Source: Actinomycetota bacterium (GTDB taxonomy: Bacteria; Actinomycetota; Acidimicrobiia; Acidimicrobiales; AC-14). From it: 64,000 nt of DNA. The position numbers and the translations under genes were made by a program. This document shows, in pieces, positions 8,434 through 17,048 of this stretch. Where the stretch lies: NCBI GenBank assembly GCA_005888325.1, contig VAWU01000023.1, positions 88,753-152,752 of the forward strand. Direction: 5' to 3'. A model generated the notes under the pieces. That model did not search any database. It saw only the letters and a list, made by a program, of their open reading frames with translations, and was not told the origin of the DNA. The number at the start of each line of letters is the position of its first letter. Within the stretch, counting starts at the first letter, position 1.

Positions 8434-9342
8434 ATGAGCGAAGGGCTCAAGGTGATCGTGACGGGGTCGCACGGGCTCATCGGGTCCGAGCTGGCCACCA
8501 CGCTCCAACGGGCGGGCGACACGGTCACCCGTGTGGTGCGCTCGCTGGCCGGGCCGGGCGACGCCGCGTGGGACATCAACGCGTCCACCATCGACGCCGC
8601 TGCCCTCGAAGGGCACGACGCGGCCGTGCACCTCGCAGGCGCGGGCCTCGGCGACCATCGATGGAGCGACGCGTACAAACGTGAGGTCCGCGACAGCCGC
8701 ACGCGTGGCACCGCGCTGCTCTGCGAGACGCTCGCCAAGCTCGAGCGCCCGCCGCGTGTGCTCGTGTCGGGATCCGCGATCGGCTGGTATGGCGACCGCG
8801 GCGACGAGGAGCTCAGCGAGGCGAGCGGACCGGGCCGCGGCTTCCTCGCGTCGGTGGTGAAGGACTGGGAGGCGGCGACCGAGGCGGCGAGCGACGCCGG
8901 CATCCGGGTCGTGCGGCTGCGGTCGGGCGTGGTCCTCAGTCGCAAGGGCGGCGCGCTCAAGAAGCAGCTGCTCCCGTTCAAGCTCGGCGCCGGCGGCAAG
9001 CTGGGTTCGGGCAAGCAGTGGCTCAGCTGGATCGCGCTCGACGACGAGATCGCCGCGATCCTGCATCTCATCCGGCGCGAGACGCTGCGCGGGCCGGTCA
9101 ACGCGACCGCCCCCAACCCGGTCACCAACGCGGAGTACACCGCGGCGCTGGGCGCCGTCCTCCGCCGGCCCACGGTCGCGACGGTTCCGCGGTTCGCGCT
9201 CGAGGCGGTGTTCGGCCGCCAGATGGCGGACGAGATGCTGCTGGCGGGCCAGCGCGTGCTTCCCCGGGCGCTGGAGGCGTCGGGCTTCCGCTTCGGCTTC
9301 CCTCGCGTCGACGAAGCCCTGCGAGCGATGCTGGCGCGGTGA
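8434..9342 (+). CDS. TIGR01777-family NAD-dependent epimerase-like protein
   Basis: The protein has 302 residues with an N-terminal Rossmann motif VIVTGSHGLIGSELATTL, HLAGAGLGDHRWSD, SGSAIGWYGDRGDEELSE and LRSGVVLSRKGGALKK. These are hallmarks of the TIGR01777/YfcH branch of extended short-chain dehydrogenases. The C-terminus (RFALEAVFGRQMADEMLLAGQ) matches the DUF1731 tail of that family. The enzymatic substrate of the family is not firmly known, so only nucleotide-cofactor binding is safe to state. It heads a three-gene unit with the LigD-like and RidA genes, linked by GTGA overlaps, but a shared function is not obvious. Confidence 0.88.
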   Translation: MSEGLKVIVTGSHGLIGSELATTLQRAGDTVTRVVRSLAGPGDAAWDINASTIDAAALEGHDAAVHLAGAGLGDHRWSDAYKREVRDSRTRGTALLCETLAKLERPPRVLVSGSAIGWYGDRGDEELSEASGPGRGFLASVVKDWEAATEAASDAGIRVVRLRSGVVLSRKGGALKKQLLPFKLGAGGKLGSGKQWLSWIALDDEIAAILHLIRRETLRGPVNATAPNPVTNAEYTAALGAVLRRPTVATVPRFALEAVFGRQMADEMLLAGQRVLPRALEASGFRFGFPRVDEALRAMLAR

Positions 9343-10388
9343 GCGCCCCCCTCGATCGCTACCGGGCAAAGCGCGACTTCGGCGTGACGCCCGAGCCCGC
9401 GGGCGATACCGACGCCACGCATCCCGGCGAGCAGGCGCGCTTCGTGGTGCAGGAGCACCACGCGCGCGCGCTGCACTGGGACTTCCGCCTCGAGCGCGAC
9501 GGCGTGCTCGTCTCGTGGGCGCTCCCCAAAGGCGTGCCGCCGGACCCCGGCGTCAACCACCTCGCGGTCCCCACCGAGGACCACCCGCTCTCCTACATCG
9601 ACTTCGAGGGCGAGATCCCTCGCGGCAACTACGGGGCCGGAGAGGTGCACCTCTGGGACCGGGGCACCTACGACACCATCAAGTGGAGCGACCGCGAGGT
9701 GATGGTGACGCTCCACGGTGAACGCGTGCAGGGCCGCCACGTCCTGTTCCGTACGGGCGAGCGGCAGTGGATGATCCACCGCATGGACCCCCCGCAGGAC
9801 CCCGGCTTCGAGCCGCTGCCCGCCGGATGGACGCCGATGCACGCACGCCGCGGCGAGCTGCCGGACGACGTCGCCGGCTGGAGCTTCGAGATCGCGTGGC
9901 CGGGCGCACGCGTGCTGGCGGCGGTCGACGGCGGGCGTCCCCGTCTGACCGCCGACGGCGGTGATCCGGGCGATGTCACCGACCGGTTCCCCGAGGTACG
10001 TCCCCTCGGTCGTGCCCTCGGTGCCCGCCCCGCGCTGCTCGACGGCGTGATCGTCGCGCTGGGCGAGGATGGCCGGCCCCGGCGCGACCTCGTCGCCCGA
10101 CGCATGGAGGGCGCGGGCCGGCCTCCGGTGGTGCTCATGCTCGTCGACGTGCTCCATCTCGACGGCCATCCCCTGACCGCTCGGCCGTATCGCGAGCGAC
10201 GTGACGCGCTCGAGACGCTGGCGCTCGCGGGCCCCGCGTGGCAGACACCCGCGGCCCATGCGGGCGCCGGCGAGGCGCTGTTGGACGCGGCGCGCGCCCA
10301 GGGCCTCCGCGGCATCGTCGCCAAGCGGCTCGACAGCACCTACGAGCCGGGCACCACCTCAGACGCGTGGGTCGAGGTGAGGACGTGA
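9339..10388 (+). CDS. LigD-type 3'-phosphoesterase fused to a degenerate ATP-dependent DNA ligase domain
   Basis: The protein has about 349 residues in two parts. Residues 20-150 match the LigD phosphoesterase domain: FVVQEHHARALHWDFRLE (His and Asp metal ligands), EDHPLSYIDFEGEIPRGNYG and GAGEVHLWDRG. This domain trims ribonucleotide or phosphate ends during non-homologous end joining. From about residue 165 the chain aligns with the ligase adenylation domain, but key residues are lost. Motif I, normally KWDGxR, reads AWPGAR, so the adenylated Lys is Ala. Motif III reads LLDGVIVAL, with Val in place of Glu. The final motif has WVEVR instead of WVKVK. The ligase half is probably catalytically dead and may bind DNA or partners. 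The GTG start overlaps the previous stop. Confidence 0.85.
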   Translation: MSAPLDRYRAKRDFGVTPEPAGDTDATHPGEQARFVVQEHHARALHWDFRLERDGVLVSWALPKGVPPDPGVNHLAVPTEDHPLSYIDFEGEIPRGNYGAGEVHLWDRGTYDTIKWSDREVMVTLHGERVQGRHVLFRTGERQWMIHRMDPPQDPGFEPLPAGWTPMHARRGELPDDVAGWSFEIAWPGARVLAAVDGGRPRLTADGGDPGDVTDRFPEVRPLGRALGARPALLDGVIVALGEDGRPRRDLVARRMEGAGRPPVVLMLVDVLHLDGHPLTARPYRERRDALETLALAGPAWQTPAAHAGAGEALLDAARAQGLRGIVAKRLDSTYEPGTTSDAWVEVRT

Positions 10389-10849
10389 GCGACGATCGGA
10401 GCGACGAGGGAAGGCGCGGGCGACGCAACGTGTCGTCGGGCTCGCCCTTCGAGCGAGTGATCGGGTTCAGCCGGGCGGTGCGCGTCGGCGATCGCGTGCT
10501 CGTCGCGGGCACCGCGCCCGTGTGGCCCGACGGCTCGTGTGACCCCGACGCGGGAAAGCAGGCCGAGCGGTGCCTGCAGATCATCGACACCGCACTCGCC
10601 GAGGCGGGCGCGTCCCTGTACGACGTCGTCCGCACCCGCATGTTCCTCGTCGATGCAGGCGACGGGGACGCCGTGGGCCGCGCCCACGCGCAGGTGTTCG
10701 GCGGGGTCCGGCCCGTCGCCACCATGGTGGTCGTGGCCGCGCTGCTCGATGCGCGCTGGCGGGTGGAGATCGAGGCCGAGGCGGTGGTGTCGCGGGACCG
10801 CGACCCCGAGGCCTCGCGCGCTAGACGCCCGTGGCGTTCCGCACCGTGA
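10385..10849 (+). CDS. RidA/YjgF-family protein
   Basis: The protein is 154 residues from the GTG at 10385, which overlaps the previous stop as GTGA. The core matches RidA proteins: FSRAVRVGDRVLVAGTAP, QAERCLQIIDTALAEAGASLYDVVRTRMFL, and a C-terminal RPVATMVVVAALLDARWRVEIEAEA with the conserved Arg and Glu. RidA members hydrolyse reactive enamine/imine intermediates made by PLP enzymes, and many relatives have other substrates. The first 20 residues are charged and poorly conserved, so the GTG at 10430 is a possible start. The 3' end overlaps the convergent beta-helix gene by 29 bases. Confidence 0.85.
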   Translation: MSDDRSDEGRRGRRNVSSGSPFERVIGFSRAVRVGDRVLVAGTAPVWPDGSCDPDAGKQAERCLQIIDTALAEAGASLYDVVRTRMFLVDAGDGDAVGRAHAQVFGGVRPVATMVVVAALLDARWRVEIEAEAVVSRDRDPEASRARRPWRSAP

Positions 10850-12533
10850 CCGTTATCTGCGGGCCGTCGACGTGGTTGCCGAGGCGGTCGAAGGCGCGGG
10901 CCTTCAGGTAGTACGTGCCGTCCGGGAACCTCTGCGAGGCCCAGCTGTACACCCAGCCGTACGGGCTCTGCGTCGCGTCACCCAGGTGGGCGAGGTAGAA
11001 GACGGGCCAACCACTGATCAGGTACTCCACGCGACGCGACGAGGCAGCCGCGCGTGCCGACAGGATGGTGTTCCCCGAGACCGTGCTGCCGGCGGCGGGA
11101 ACCAGGATCGTGGGCGGCGTGTTGTCGATCTTCGCCAGAGGCGCCACGCACGCTCGGTCCAGCGAGGAGTCGAGCCCGACGAGGTTGTTGCAGACCGTCG
11201 CATCGGGGATCGCCGGGTCGGTGTAGAGCGCGCCGAGGGCATTGGCGAAGGTGTTGTCCTTGACCACGATGCCGCTGCTCGGCCCGTCGCCCGCGCCGTA
11301 CACCGACACGCCGAAGTTCCGCTGGTTGGGTTGGATCGGCTGCGTGTTGCCCCGCACCTCGAACCCGACGATGCCTGCCGCCCGAATCGGCGCCTGGTCG
11401 GCGAACGGCGAGCCGACGGTGATGTTGCTCTTGTTGTTGATGATCTTGATGTTCTTGCGGGTCGTGTGCCGGCGCGTCAGGTCGGGGCCCAGGTTGATGT
11501 AGGTCGTCACCTGCTGGTTGATCAGCGTGTTGTTCGAATACGTGATGTTCTCGACGTGGGCGTCGGTGTTGCCACCGTCGGCGAACATGTACGCGTGCCC
11601 GGTCTTGGCGTCGGTGGGGTCGTCCTCGTCGATGAACTGGTTGTGGTCGAAGGTCACGTTGTACGAGCCCATGTTGGGGGCCCACGGCTCGATGACCGTC
11701 ATGCTCCGCCGCGGCGTGAGGAAGATGTTGTTCTGGAAGAGGGCGCCGTTGACCACCTGTGCCACCGCGCCGATGCGACCGGCCCGCTGGAACAGCGAGT
11801 CACGCACCTCGATCTTGCGGTTGGGCTTGTGGTCTCCCCAGCCGTGGAGGTTGATGCCGTCGCCGAAGACGTACTTCACCGTCACGTTTTCGACCTTCGC
11901 GCCCCAGACACCGAGGTTGTCGGCGTTGACGCCGAACAGGGTGATGCCGGCCTGGCCCTCGAGGCAGAACGTGTCGGGCTGGTCGACGTCAGGGCAGTAG
12001 TAGTCCCACCGGAACAGCTTGCCCGTGCGCGGGTCGATTCCGGGGTTGGGACCACCGTTCGAACCGACGATGGTCATGTTCTTGAGCACGAGGTCGTAGC
12101 CACCCTCGAGCCGCCACATCGACCGCAGCCGCGGCCACACGATGTTGAAGCGCTGGTCGGACGGCAGCATGTCGAAGCCGGCCGAGTACGTCTTGAAGAC
12201 CGCCCCGTTGCCGTCGAAGGTCAGGTCGTGCTGGTCGTGGATGTCGATGATGTTGTTCATCCAGTAGCACCCACCCGCCTTGAAGCGGATGGTGGTGCCC
12301 GGGGCGTTGTGCGTCTTCAGCCAGGCGAGGAAGGCCGGCGTCTGGTCCACCTTGGCCGCCGGGTCGCACCTCGCCACCACCGCCGACTCGGGTACGTCGA
12401 CGACCGTCGCCGCCTTGGTGATCTCGGGCATGAGCTGCCCGGCGAAGGCGACCGCCACCGCCACCAGGAGGATGAGCCATCGACCACGCCGCGTGAGCGC
12501 CTTCGAACGCAACTCGAGTGCCAGGGTTCGCAT
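10821..12533 (-). CDS. Secreted right-handed parallel beta-helix protein with C-terminal Ig-like domain
   Basis: The protein has 570 residues from the ATG at 12533, which has a clear AGGAG eight bases upstream. An N-terminal signal (RRGRWLILLVAVAVAFAGQL) precedes a pectate-lyase-like beta-helix. The helix shows repeated short strands with Asn ladders, such as NNIIDIHDQHDLTFDGNGA, HVENITYSNNTLIN and KNIKIINNKSNITVG. The last 100 residues (TPPTILVPAAGSTVSGNTIL...DGTYYLKARAFD) resemble a bacterial Ig-like domain. Such proteins bind or cleave polysaccharides, or act as surface adhesins. No pectate-lyase active-site triad was identified, so enzyme activity is open. It stands alone and is divergent from the CRP-type regulator. 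Confidence 0.8.
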   Translation of the reverse strand: MRTLALELRSKALTRRGRWLILLVAVAVAFAGQLMPEITKAATVVDVPESAVVARCDPAAKVDQTPAFLAWLKTHNAPGTTIRFKAGGCYWMNNIIDIHDQHDLTFDGNGAVFKTYSAGFDMLPSDQRFNIVWPRLRSMWRLEGGYDLVLKNMTIVGSNGGPNPGIDPRTGKLFRWDYYCPDVDQPDTFCLEGQAGITLFGVNADNLGVWGAKVENVTVKYVFGDGINLHGWGDHKPNRKIEVRDSLFQRAGRIGAVAQVVNGALFQNNIFLTPRRSMTVIEPWAPNMGSYNVTFDHNQFIDEDDPTDAKTGHAYMFADGGNTDAHVENITYSNNTLINQQVTTYINLGPDLTRRHTTRKNIKIINNKSNITVGSPFADQAPIRAAGIVGFEVRGNTQPIQPNQRNFGVSVYGAGDGPSSGIVVKDNTFANALGALYTDPAIPDATVCNNLVGLDSSLDRACVAPLAKIDNTPPTILVPAAGSTVSGNTILSARAAASSRRVEYLISGWPVFYLAHLGDATQSPYGWVYSWASQRFPDGTYYLKARAFDRLGNHVDGPQITVTVRNATGV

Positions 12534-12721
12534 GAGGACCACTCCTGTCGATGCCGCCGTGCGCAGGAGACAACGGATGGACATGTTTGAACACGGAGAG
12601 TGTCGACCTTCCGTTCTTGGGGCTTGAGGGGGTTTAGGCCGATCTACACCTTTCGCGGGACTCGGATCGGGCGCACTCGTGCCTCGCGTGCCCCAGCCGG
12701 GGCCGCGTCATGAAGCTCGCC

Positions 12722-12727
12722 TACGGT
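12722..12727 (+). promoter_or_regulatory. Candidate -10 element of a leaderless transcript
   Basis: TACGGT lies seven bases before the GTG at 12735 in the intergenic region, the spacing expected for a leaderless mRNA. The same hexamer precedes the gene at 41272. It favours 12735 over the in-frame GTG at 12726. Confidence 0.45.
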
Positions 12728-12734
12728 GTCGCAC

Positions 12735-13415
12735 GTGAGCCCGACGGCGTTCCCCGCCGCGTCCTTCCTCGGTGGGCTCGGGGTGGCCGACCTCGAGGCC
12801 CTGCGCGCCGCCAGCCGGGTCCGCCGCTACCGGTCGGGCGAGCTGGTCCTGCGTGAGGGCGACGCGTCCCGGGCGGTGCTCGCCATCCTCACGGGCACCG
12901 TGAAGCTCACGAAGACGGCCACCAGCGGGCGGGAGGCAGTGCTCGAGCTGCGCGGCGCCGGCGAGGTCGTCGGCGAGCTGGGTGCGATCGACGGTCAGAC
13001 CCGGTCGGCGAGCGCGGTGGCGCTCGGCGAGGTCGAGGCGCTCGTGGTGCCCGCCGACGTGTTCAACGCGCTCCTCCGCGAGCGGGGCGGCCTCGCGCAC
13101 CAGCTCCTGGTCACCGAGGTCGCCCGGCTTCGAGAGGCGGCGGGCCGTCAGCTCGAGCTGGGCACCGCCGACGTGGTCGGTCGGGTGTGTCGTCGCCTCG
13201 CGGAGCTGGCCGCCTCGCACGGCGTTCCCATGAACGGCGGCGTGCTCGTACGCGGCGCGATCTCGCAGCAGGACCTCGCCGATTGGTCGGGCATCTCGCG
13301 CGACGGCGTGGTCCGCGCCCTCGGCGAGCTGCGCCGGTTGGGCTGGTTGGACACCGGCCGGCAGCGGGTGCTCATCCGTGACCTCGACGCGATCACGCGC
13401 CGGGCGGCCGGGTAG
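12735..13415 (+). CDS. CRP/FNR-family transcriptional regulator, cAMP-type binding pocket
   Basis: The protein has 226 residues. The N-terminal cyclic-nucleotide domain has the phosphate-binding cassette GEVVGELGAIDGQTRSASAVA. This keeps the GEL and RSA residues that contact cAMP in E. coli CRP. The C-terminal winged helix (GAISQQDLADWSGISRDGVVRALGELRRLGWL) is the DNA-binding part. It lacks the Cys cluster of FNR, so cAMP rather than oxygen is the likely signal. A class III cyclase homologue is encoded 290 bases downstream, which supports a cAMP circuit but does not prove it. The start was chosen because TACGGT lies seven bases upstream; GTG 12726 is an alternative. Confidence 0.87.
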   Translation: MSPTAFPAASFLGGLGVADLEALRAASRVRRYRSGELVLREGDASRAVLAILTGTVKLTKTATSGREAVLELRGAGEVVGELGAIDGQTRSASAVALGEVEALVVPADVFNALLRERGGLAHQLLVTEVARLREAAGRQLELGTADVVGRVCRRLAELAASHGVPMNGGVLVRGAISQQDLADWSGISRDGVVRALGELRRLGWLDTGRQRVLIRDLDAITRRAAG

Positions 13416-13418
13416 GCT
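13413..13418 (+). promoter_or_regulatory. Candidate -10 element of a leaderless transcript
   Basis: TAGGCT lies six bases before the ATG at 13425. Its TAG is also the stop codon of the CRP-type gene, so this may be fortuitous. The same hexamer recurs before the TetR gene at 39740. Confidence 0.35.
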
Positions 13419-13424
13419 GCAGCA

Positions 13425-13682
13425 ATGCCGCTGTTCGTCATCGAGCGCAACTTCGCCGAGCAGCTCGACATGACCAACGACTCCGCCGCCGAGGTGAGGG
13501 CGATCAACGACGACGTCGGTGTCTCGTGGTTGTTCTCGTTCCTGAGCGCGGACAAGAAGAAGACCTACTGCCTCTACGAGGCGCCGAGCACGGAGGCGAT
13601 CGTCGAGGCGGCGCGCCGGGCCGGGATCCCCGCCGACGTCGTCACCGAGGTCTCCGAGTTGCGGCCCGAGCAGTTCGCCTGA
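13425..13682 (+). CDS. DUF4242 small protein (SCO4226-like, nickel-binding family)
   Basis: The protein has 85 residues and begins MPLFVIERNFAEQL, followed by VGVSWLFSFLSADKKKTYCLYEAPSTEAIVEAARRAGIPAD. This is the compact ferredoxin-like fold of DUF4242. The Streptomyces member SCO4226 was described as a nickel-binding protein. The family function is otherwise uncertain. No ribosome site is visible, and a -10-like hexamer lies just upstream, so it may be read leaderless. It sits between the CRP-type regulator and the cyclase protein on the same strand, which suggests but does not show a signalling link. Confidence 0.82.
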   Translation: MPLFVIERNFAEQLDMTNDSAAEVRAINDDVGVSWLFSFLSADKKKTYCLYEAPSTEAIVEAARRAGIPADVVTEVSELRPEQFA

Positions 13683-13705
13683 TCCTGCGCAGCTGACCCG
13701 GGCCC

Positions 13706-16700
13706 ATGGCCGACACCGACCTCGTCACCATCGTCGTGACCGACTGGGTCGACTCGACGGGCACGCGCAGCCGCCTCGGTGAGGAGCGGGCCGACGAGCT
13801 CCAGCGGGTCCACGACCGGCTGTTGCGCGAGAGCATCGCTCAGCACGAGGGCACGGTGGTGAAGGGATCGGGCGACGGCGTCCTCGCCACGTTCCATTCC
13901 GCCACGATGGCGCTCGACGCCGCCGTCTCCGTCCAGCAGCGTTTCGACGGGTACTCGCGGTCGCCGGGGGCCCCCGCACCGATGTCGGTCCGCATCGGGA
14001 TCGCCGCGGGCGACGTCGTGCATCAGGGCGGCGACATCTTCGGCACGCCGGTGGTGGAGGCTGCTCGACTCGAGGGCGCCGCCGACCCGGGTCAGATCCT
14101 GTGCTCGGAGATGGTGAGGATGCTGGCGCGCGGACGCGGCGGGCACGAGTTCGAGCTGATCGGGATGCTCGAGCTCAAGGGCCTGCCCGAGCCCCTGCCC
14201 GCGTGCTCGGTTCGATGGGAGCGGGCGATCGACGCCGGCGCGTCGAGCTTCCCGCTCCCGCCCGAGCTCTCGACCACCGGAGGCATGCGCTTCATCGGGC
14301 GCGACGACGAGGTGCAGAACGCGATCGCGCTCTCCACCGAGGTCGAGCAGGCGCACGCGTTGTGGGTGCTGGGAGAACCGGGCATCGGGAAGACGCGACT
14401 GGCGACGGAAGTGGCGGCGCAGGCCCACGCGGCCGGCGCGCTCGTGGTGTTCGGGCGCTGCGACGAGCTCGTGTCCGCTCCGTTCCAGCCCGTCATCCAG
14501 GCGCTCCGGTGGCACGTCGGCAACCTCGAGGATGATCAGCTCGCGGCTGCCCTCGGCGTCGATCCCGAAGCGCTGGCCCGCCTCGCGCCCGAGATCCGGG
14601 CGCGTCTGCCCGGGATCAGCGCGGCTGTCGCCCCGACCACCGAGTCCGAGCAGTACCGCCTGTTCGAGGCGGTCCGCTCGTGGTTGAGCACGAGTGCGGC
14701 GACGCGGCCGGTCGTGTTCGTCGTCGACGACGCGCACTGGGCCGACCGCCCAACCATCGCCTTGCTCGCCCATGTGCTGCGCGCCGCGCAACCCGCGCGC
14801 CTCCTGGTGATCGGCACCGCACGCGACACCAGGCCCGATGTCAGCGACCCGTTGACGAACCTGATCGACGAGTTGCAACCGACGCGCCGGAGCCAGGCGA
14901 TCCGTCTCCATGGGCTGAGCAACGAGGATGTCGTCGCGCTCGTGCATGCGGCGGAGCCGGGTGACGCCGGCTGGGGTCGGCTGGCCGAGCGCATCGCCGA
15001 GGAGACGGCCGGAAACCCGCTCTTCGTCGGCGCCGTTCTCGCCGGCCTCGCGCGTGGCGAGCTCAGCAGCGCGTCGGCAGGGGAGCTGCCCGCGGATGTC
15101 GGAGCGGCCGTGCGGCGCCGCGTGCGCCGGCTGCCCGAGCCGGTGCAGGAGCTGCTCCAGGTCGCGTCGCTCGTGGGGCTCGAGTTCCGCCTGCGCGTCG
15201 CGGCCGACGCGGCCGGTCTGGCCGAGACCGAGAGCCTGACGCGTGTCGAGGAGGCGGTCGGGGCCGGGCTGGTCCACGAGATCTCCGTGGACCGCTTCCG
15301 CTTCACCCACGCGCTCGTGCGCGACGCCTTGGTGGGAGAGCTCTCCGCCTCTCGGCAGGCCCATCTCCACGCGGCGGTCGCGGCGTCGATCGAGACGCGC
15401 TATGTGGGCGGCCTCGACGAGCACCTCCCCGCGCTGGCCCGTCACTACGCGAGCGCGGGCGACGAGCGGCCTGCGCTGGAGAAGGCGCTCGATTACGCGG
15501 TGCGATCGGCGCGGCGGGCGCTCGAGCTCCTCGCGTTCGATGGCGCGGTCGACGACTACCGCATCGCCCTCGACCTGATCGAACGGATCGGTGACCGGCC
15601 CCTGCGCGACCGGTTCGAGCTGCTGATCGCCCAGGGTGAGGCCGAGCGCCTCGCCGCGGCCCACGGGGCGGCCCTCGGCACCTTCAGGAAGGCAGCCGAG
15701 CTGGCTCGTGAGGAGCGCGACTGGGATGCGCTCGCCCGAATCGCCATCGCCTTCGAAGAGGCGAGTTGGCGTCCGGGCCTGCTCGGCCACGATGCGGTGG
15801 AGCTGCTGCACGAGGCCGACGCCCACGCAGATGTCCTCCCGCCGCGTCGAGCGATCATGGTGCGCGCGTCACTCGGTCGTGCGCTCCACTACGCGGGCCG
15901 TGCCGAATCAGCTGTCCGCGTCGCGGAGGAGGCGGTCGCCGCCGCCCGCGACCTCGGCGATCCGGCTGTCCTCGCCTTCGCGCTCACCGCCTCCGGCCAG
16001 ATCCGCGTGCCGATGCGGGTTGCCGACCTCGACATCGTGATCGACCGGGCCGAGGAGGTGTGGCGGCTGCGCGACCAGGTCGACGACCCGGACCTGATCG
16101 CCACCGCCGCCGAGTACGCGAGCGTCGCCTGTCTGAGCCGCGCGGACCGCGATGGTGCGCTCCGATGGCTGGAGCGCCTCCGCGAGGCGACCGAGCGGCT
16201 CGGCTCGCGCTTCTCGCGGTTCGTGCTCCTCTGCAAGATCCAGGTCGTGACGTTCCTCGACGGTGACCTGGCGGAGGCCGAGCGACAGGCCGGGGCCAAC
16301 CTCGAGTTCGGGCGACAGCTCGGCGAGGACGTGTCCGGCGTGCACGGCGTCCAGCTGTTCCTGATCCGGCGGGAGCAGGACCGGTTGGTCGAGCTCCTAC
16401 CGGTCGTCCGCATGATCCTCGAGCTGAACCCGCCGACGGCGATGTGGCGCCCCGGCCTCGTGATGCTCCTCGTCGAGGTGGGGATGGCCGACGACGCCGG
16501 GCGGCTGCTCCACGAGCTGGCGGCCGACGACTTCCGCGCGCTCCCGCGCGACAACCTCTTCCCCGCCGCGCTCTGCTTCATGGCCGAAGCCGCCTTCCAC
16601 CTGGCGGACGCGGAGTCCGGCCGCGCGGTCGAGACCCTGCTCGAGCCGTGGGCCGGGAGCGGGGCGATGACCGGGCACCTGGTCGGGCACCTCGGTGCGG

Positions 16701-16972
16701 TCGACCGCTACCTCGGGCTGCTGGCGTGGCGCGACGGACGACTCGACGAGGCCGAGCACCGGCTCATGACGGCCCTCGACTTCAACCGTCGCCTGGGGGC
16801 CGTGATCTGGGAGGCACACTCGCTCGTCGACCTGGCCGCGCTCGGTTGGGCACGGGGCGACATCGACACGGCGCGCGAGCGCGGCGTCGGCGCGCGGATC
16901 CTGGCCGAGCGGCACGGGTTGGCAGCCGTGGGCCGCCGCCTCGACGCGCTCGGGCCGGCCGGGGTCGACTGA
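13706..16972 (+). CDS. Class III nucleotide cyclase homologue / AAA ATPase / TPR signalling protein
   Basis: The protein has 1088 residues. Residues 1-165 form a class III cyclase domain: VVTDWVDSTG and VVKGSGDGVLATF hold the two metal Asp residues and the substrate Lys. The final catalytic motif, usually VNxAARL, reads VVEAARL, so the transition-state Asn is Glu. Next comes a LuxR/MalT-like STAND ATPase: FIGRDDEV, an intact Walker A GEPGIGKTR near residue 223, and VVFVVDDAHW as Walker B. From about 560 to the end the chain is helical and TPR-like. Such proteins probably sense signals through the ATPase-TPR part and make or bind cyclic nucleotides. The nearby CRP-type regulator is a plausible target. 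Cyclase activity is doubtful because of the Asn change. Confidence 0.85.
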   Translation: MADTDLVTIVVTDWVDSTGTRSRLGEERADELQRVHDRLLRESIAQHEGTVVKGSGDGVLATFHSATMALDAAVSVQQRFDGYSRSPGAPAPMSVRIGIAAGDVVHQGGDIFGTPVVEAARLEGAADPGQILCSEMVRMLARGRGGHEFELIGMLELKGLPEPLPACSVRWERAIDAGASSFPLPPELSTTGGMRFIGRDDEVQNAIALSTEVEQAHALWVLGEPGIGKTRLATEVAAQAHAAGALVVFGRCDELVSAPFQPVIQALRWHVGNLEDDQLAAALGVDPEALARLAPEIRARLPGISAAVAPTTESEQYRLFEAVRSWLSTSAATRPVVFVVDDAHWADRPTIALLAHVLRAAQPARLLVIGTARDTRPDVSDPLTNLIDELQPTRRSQAIRLHGLSNEDVVALVHAAEPGDAGWGRLAERIAEETAGNPLFVGAVLAGLARGELSSASAGELPADVGAAVRRRVRRLPEPVQELLQVASLVGLEFRLRVAADAAGLAETESLTRVEEAVGAGLVHEISVDRFRFTHALVRDALVGELSASRQAHLHAAVAASIETRYVGGLDEHLPALARHYASAGDERPALEKALDYAVRSARRALELLAFDGAVDDYRIALDLIERIGDRPLRDRFELLIAQGEAERLAAAHGAALGTFRKAAELAREERDWDALARIAIAFEEASWRPGLLGHDAVELLHEADAHADVLPPRRAIMVRASLGRALHYAGRAESAVRVAEEAVAAARDLGDPAVLAFALTASGQIRVPMRVADLDIVIDRAEEVWRLRDQVDDPDLIATAAEYASVACLSRADRDGALRWLERLREATERLGSRFSRFVLLCKIQVVTFLDGDLAEAERQAGANLEFGRQLGEDVSGVHGVQLFLIRREQDRLVELLPVVRMILELNPPTAMWRPGLVMLLVEVGMADDAGRLLHELAADDFRALPRDNLFPAALCFMAEAAFHLADAESGRAVETLLEPWAGSGAMTGHLVGHLGAVDRYLGLLAWRDGRLDEAEHRLMTALDFNRRLGAVIWEAHSLVDLAALGWARGDIDTARERGVGARILAERHGLAAVGRRLDALGPAGVD

Positions 16973-17048
16973 CGGATCTGCGGCAGACGGTCCCGGCGCT
17001 CATCCCTACAGTGCGATGAGACAAACCCCCGCCCTTGGAGGCCATGCC

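Noticed and set aside
10539-12590. A 683-codon plus-strand open frame opposite the beta-helix gene
   Set aside because: The minus strand has a signal peptide, a ribosome site and a beta-helix pattern. The plus-strand product looks like random Val/Arg/Asp sequence.
12585-12721. The gap upstream of the beta-helix gene as a riboswitch
   Set aside because: No known riboswitch core or convincing multi-stem fold could be recognised by eye.
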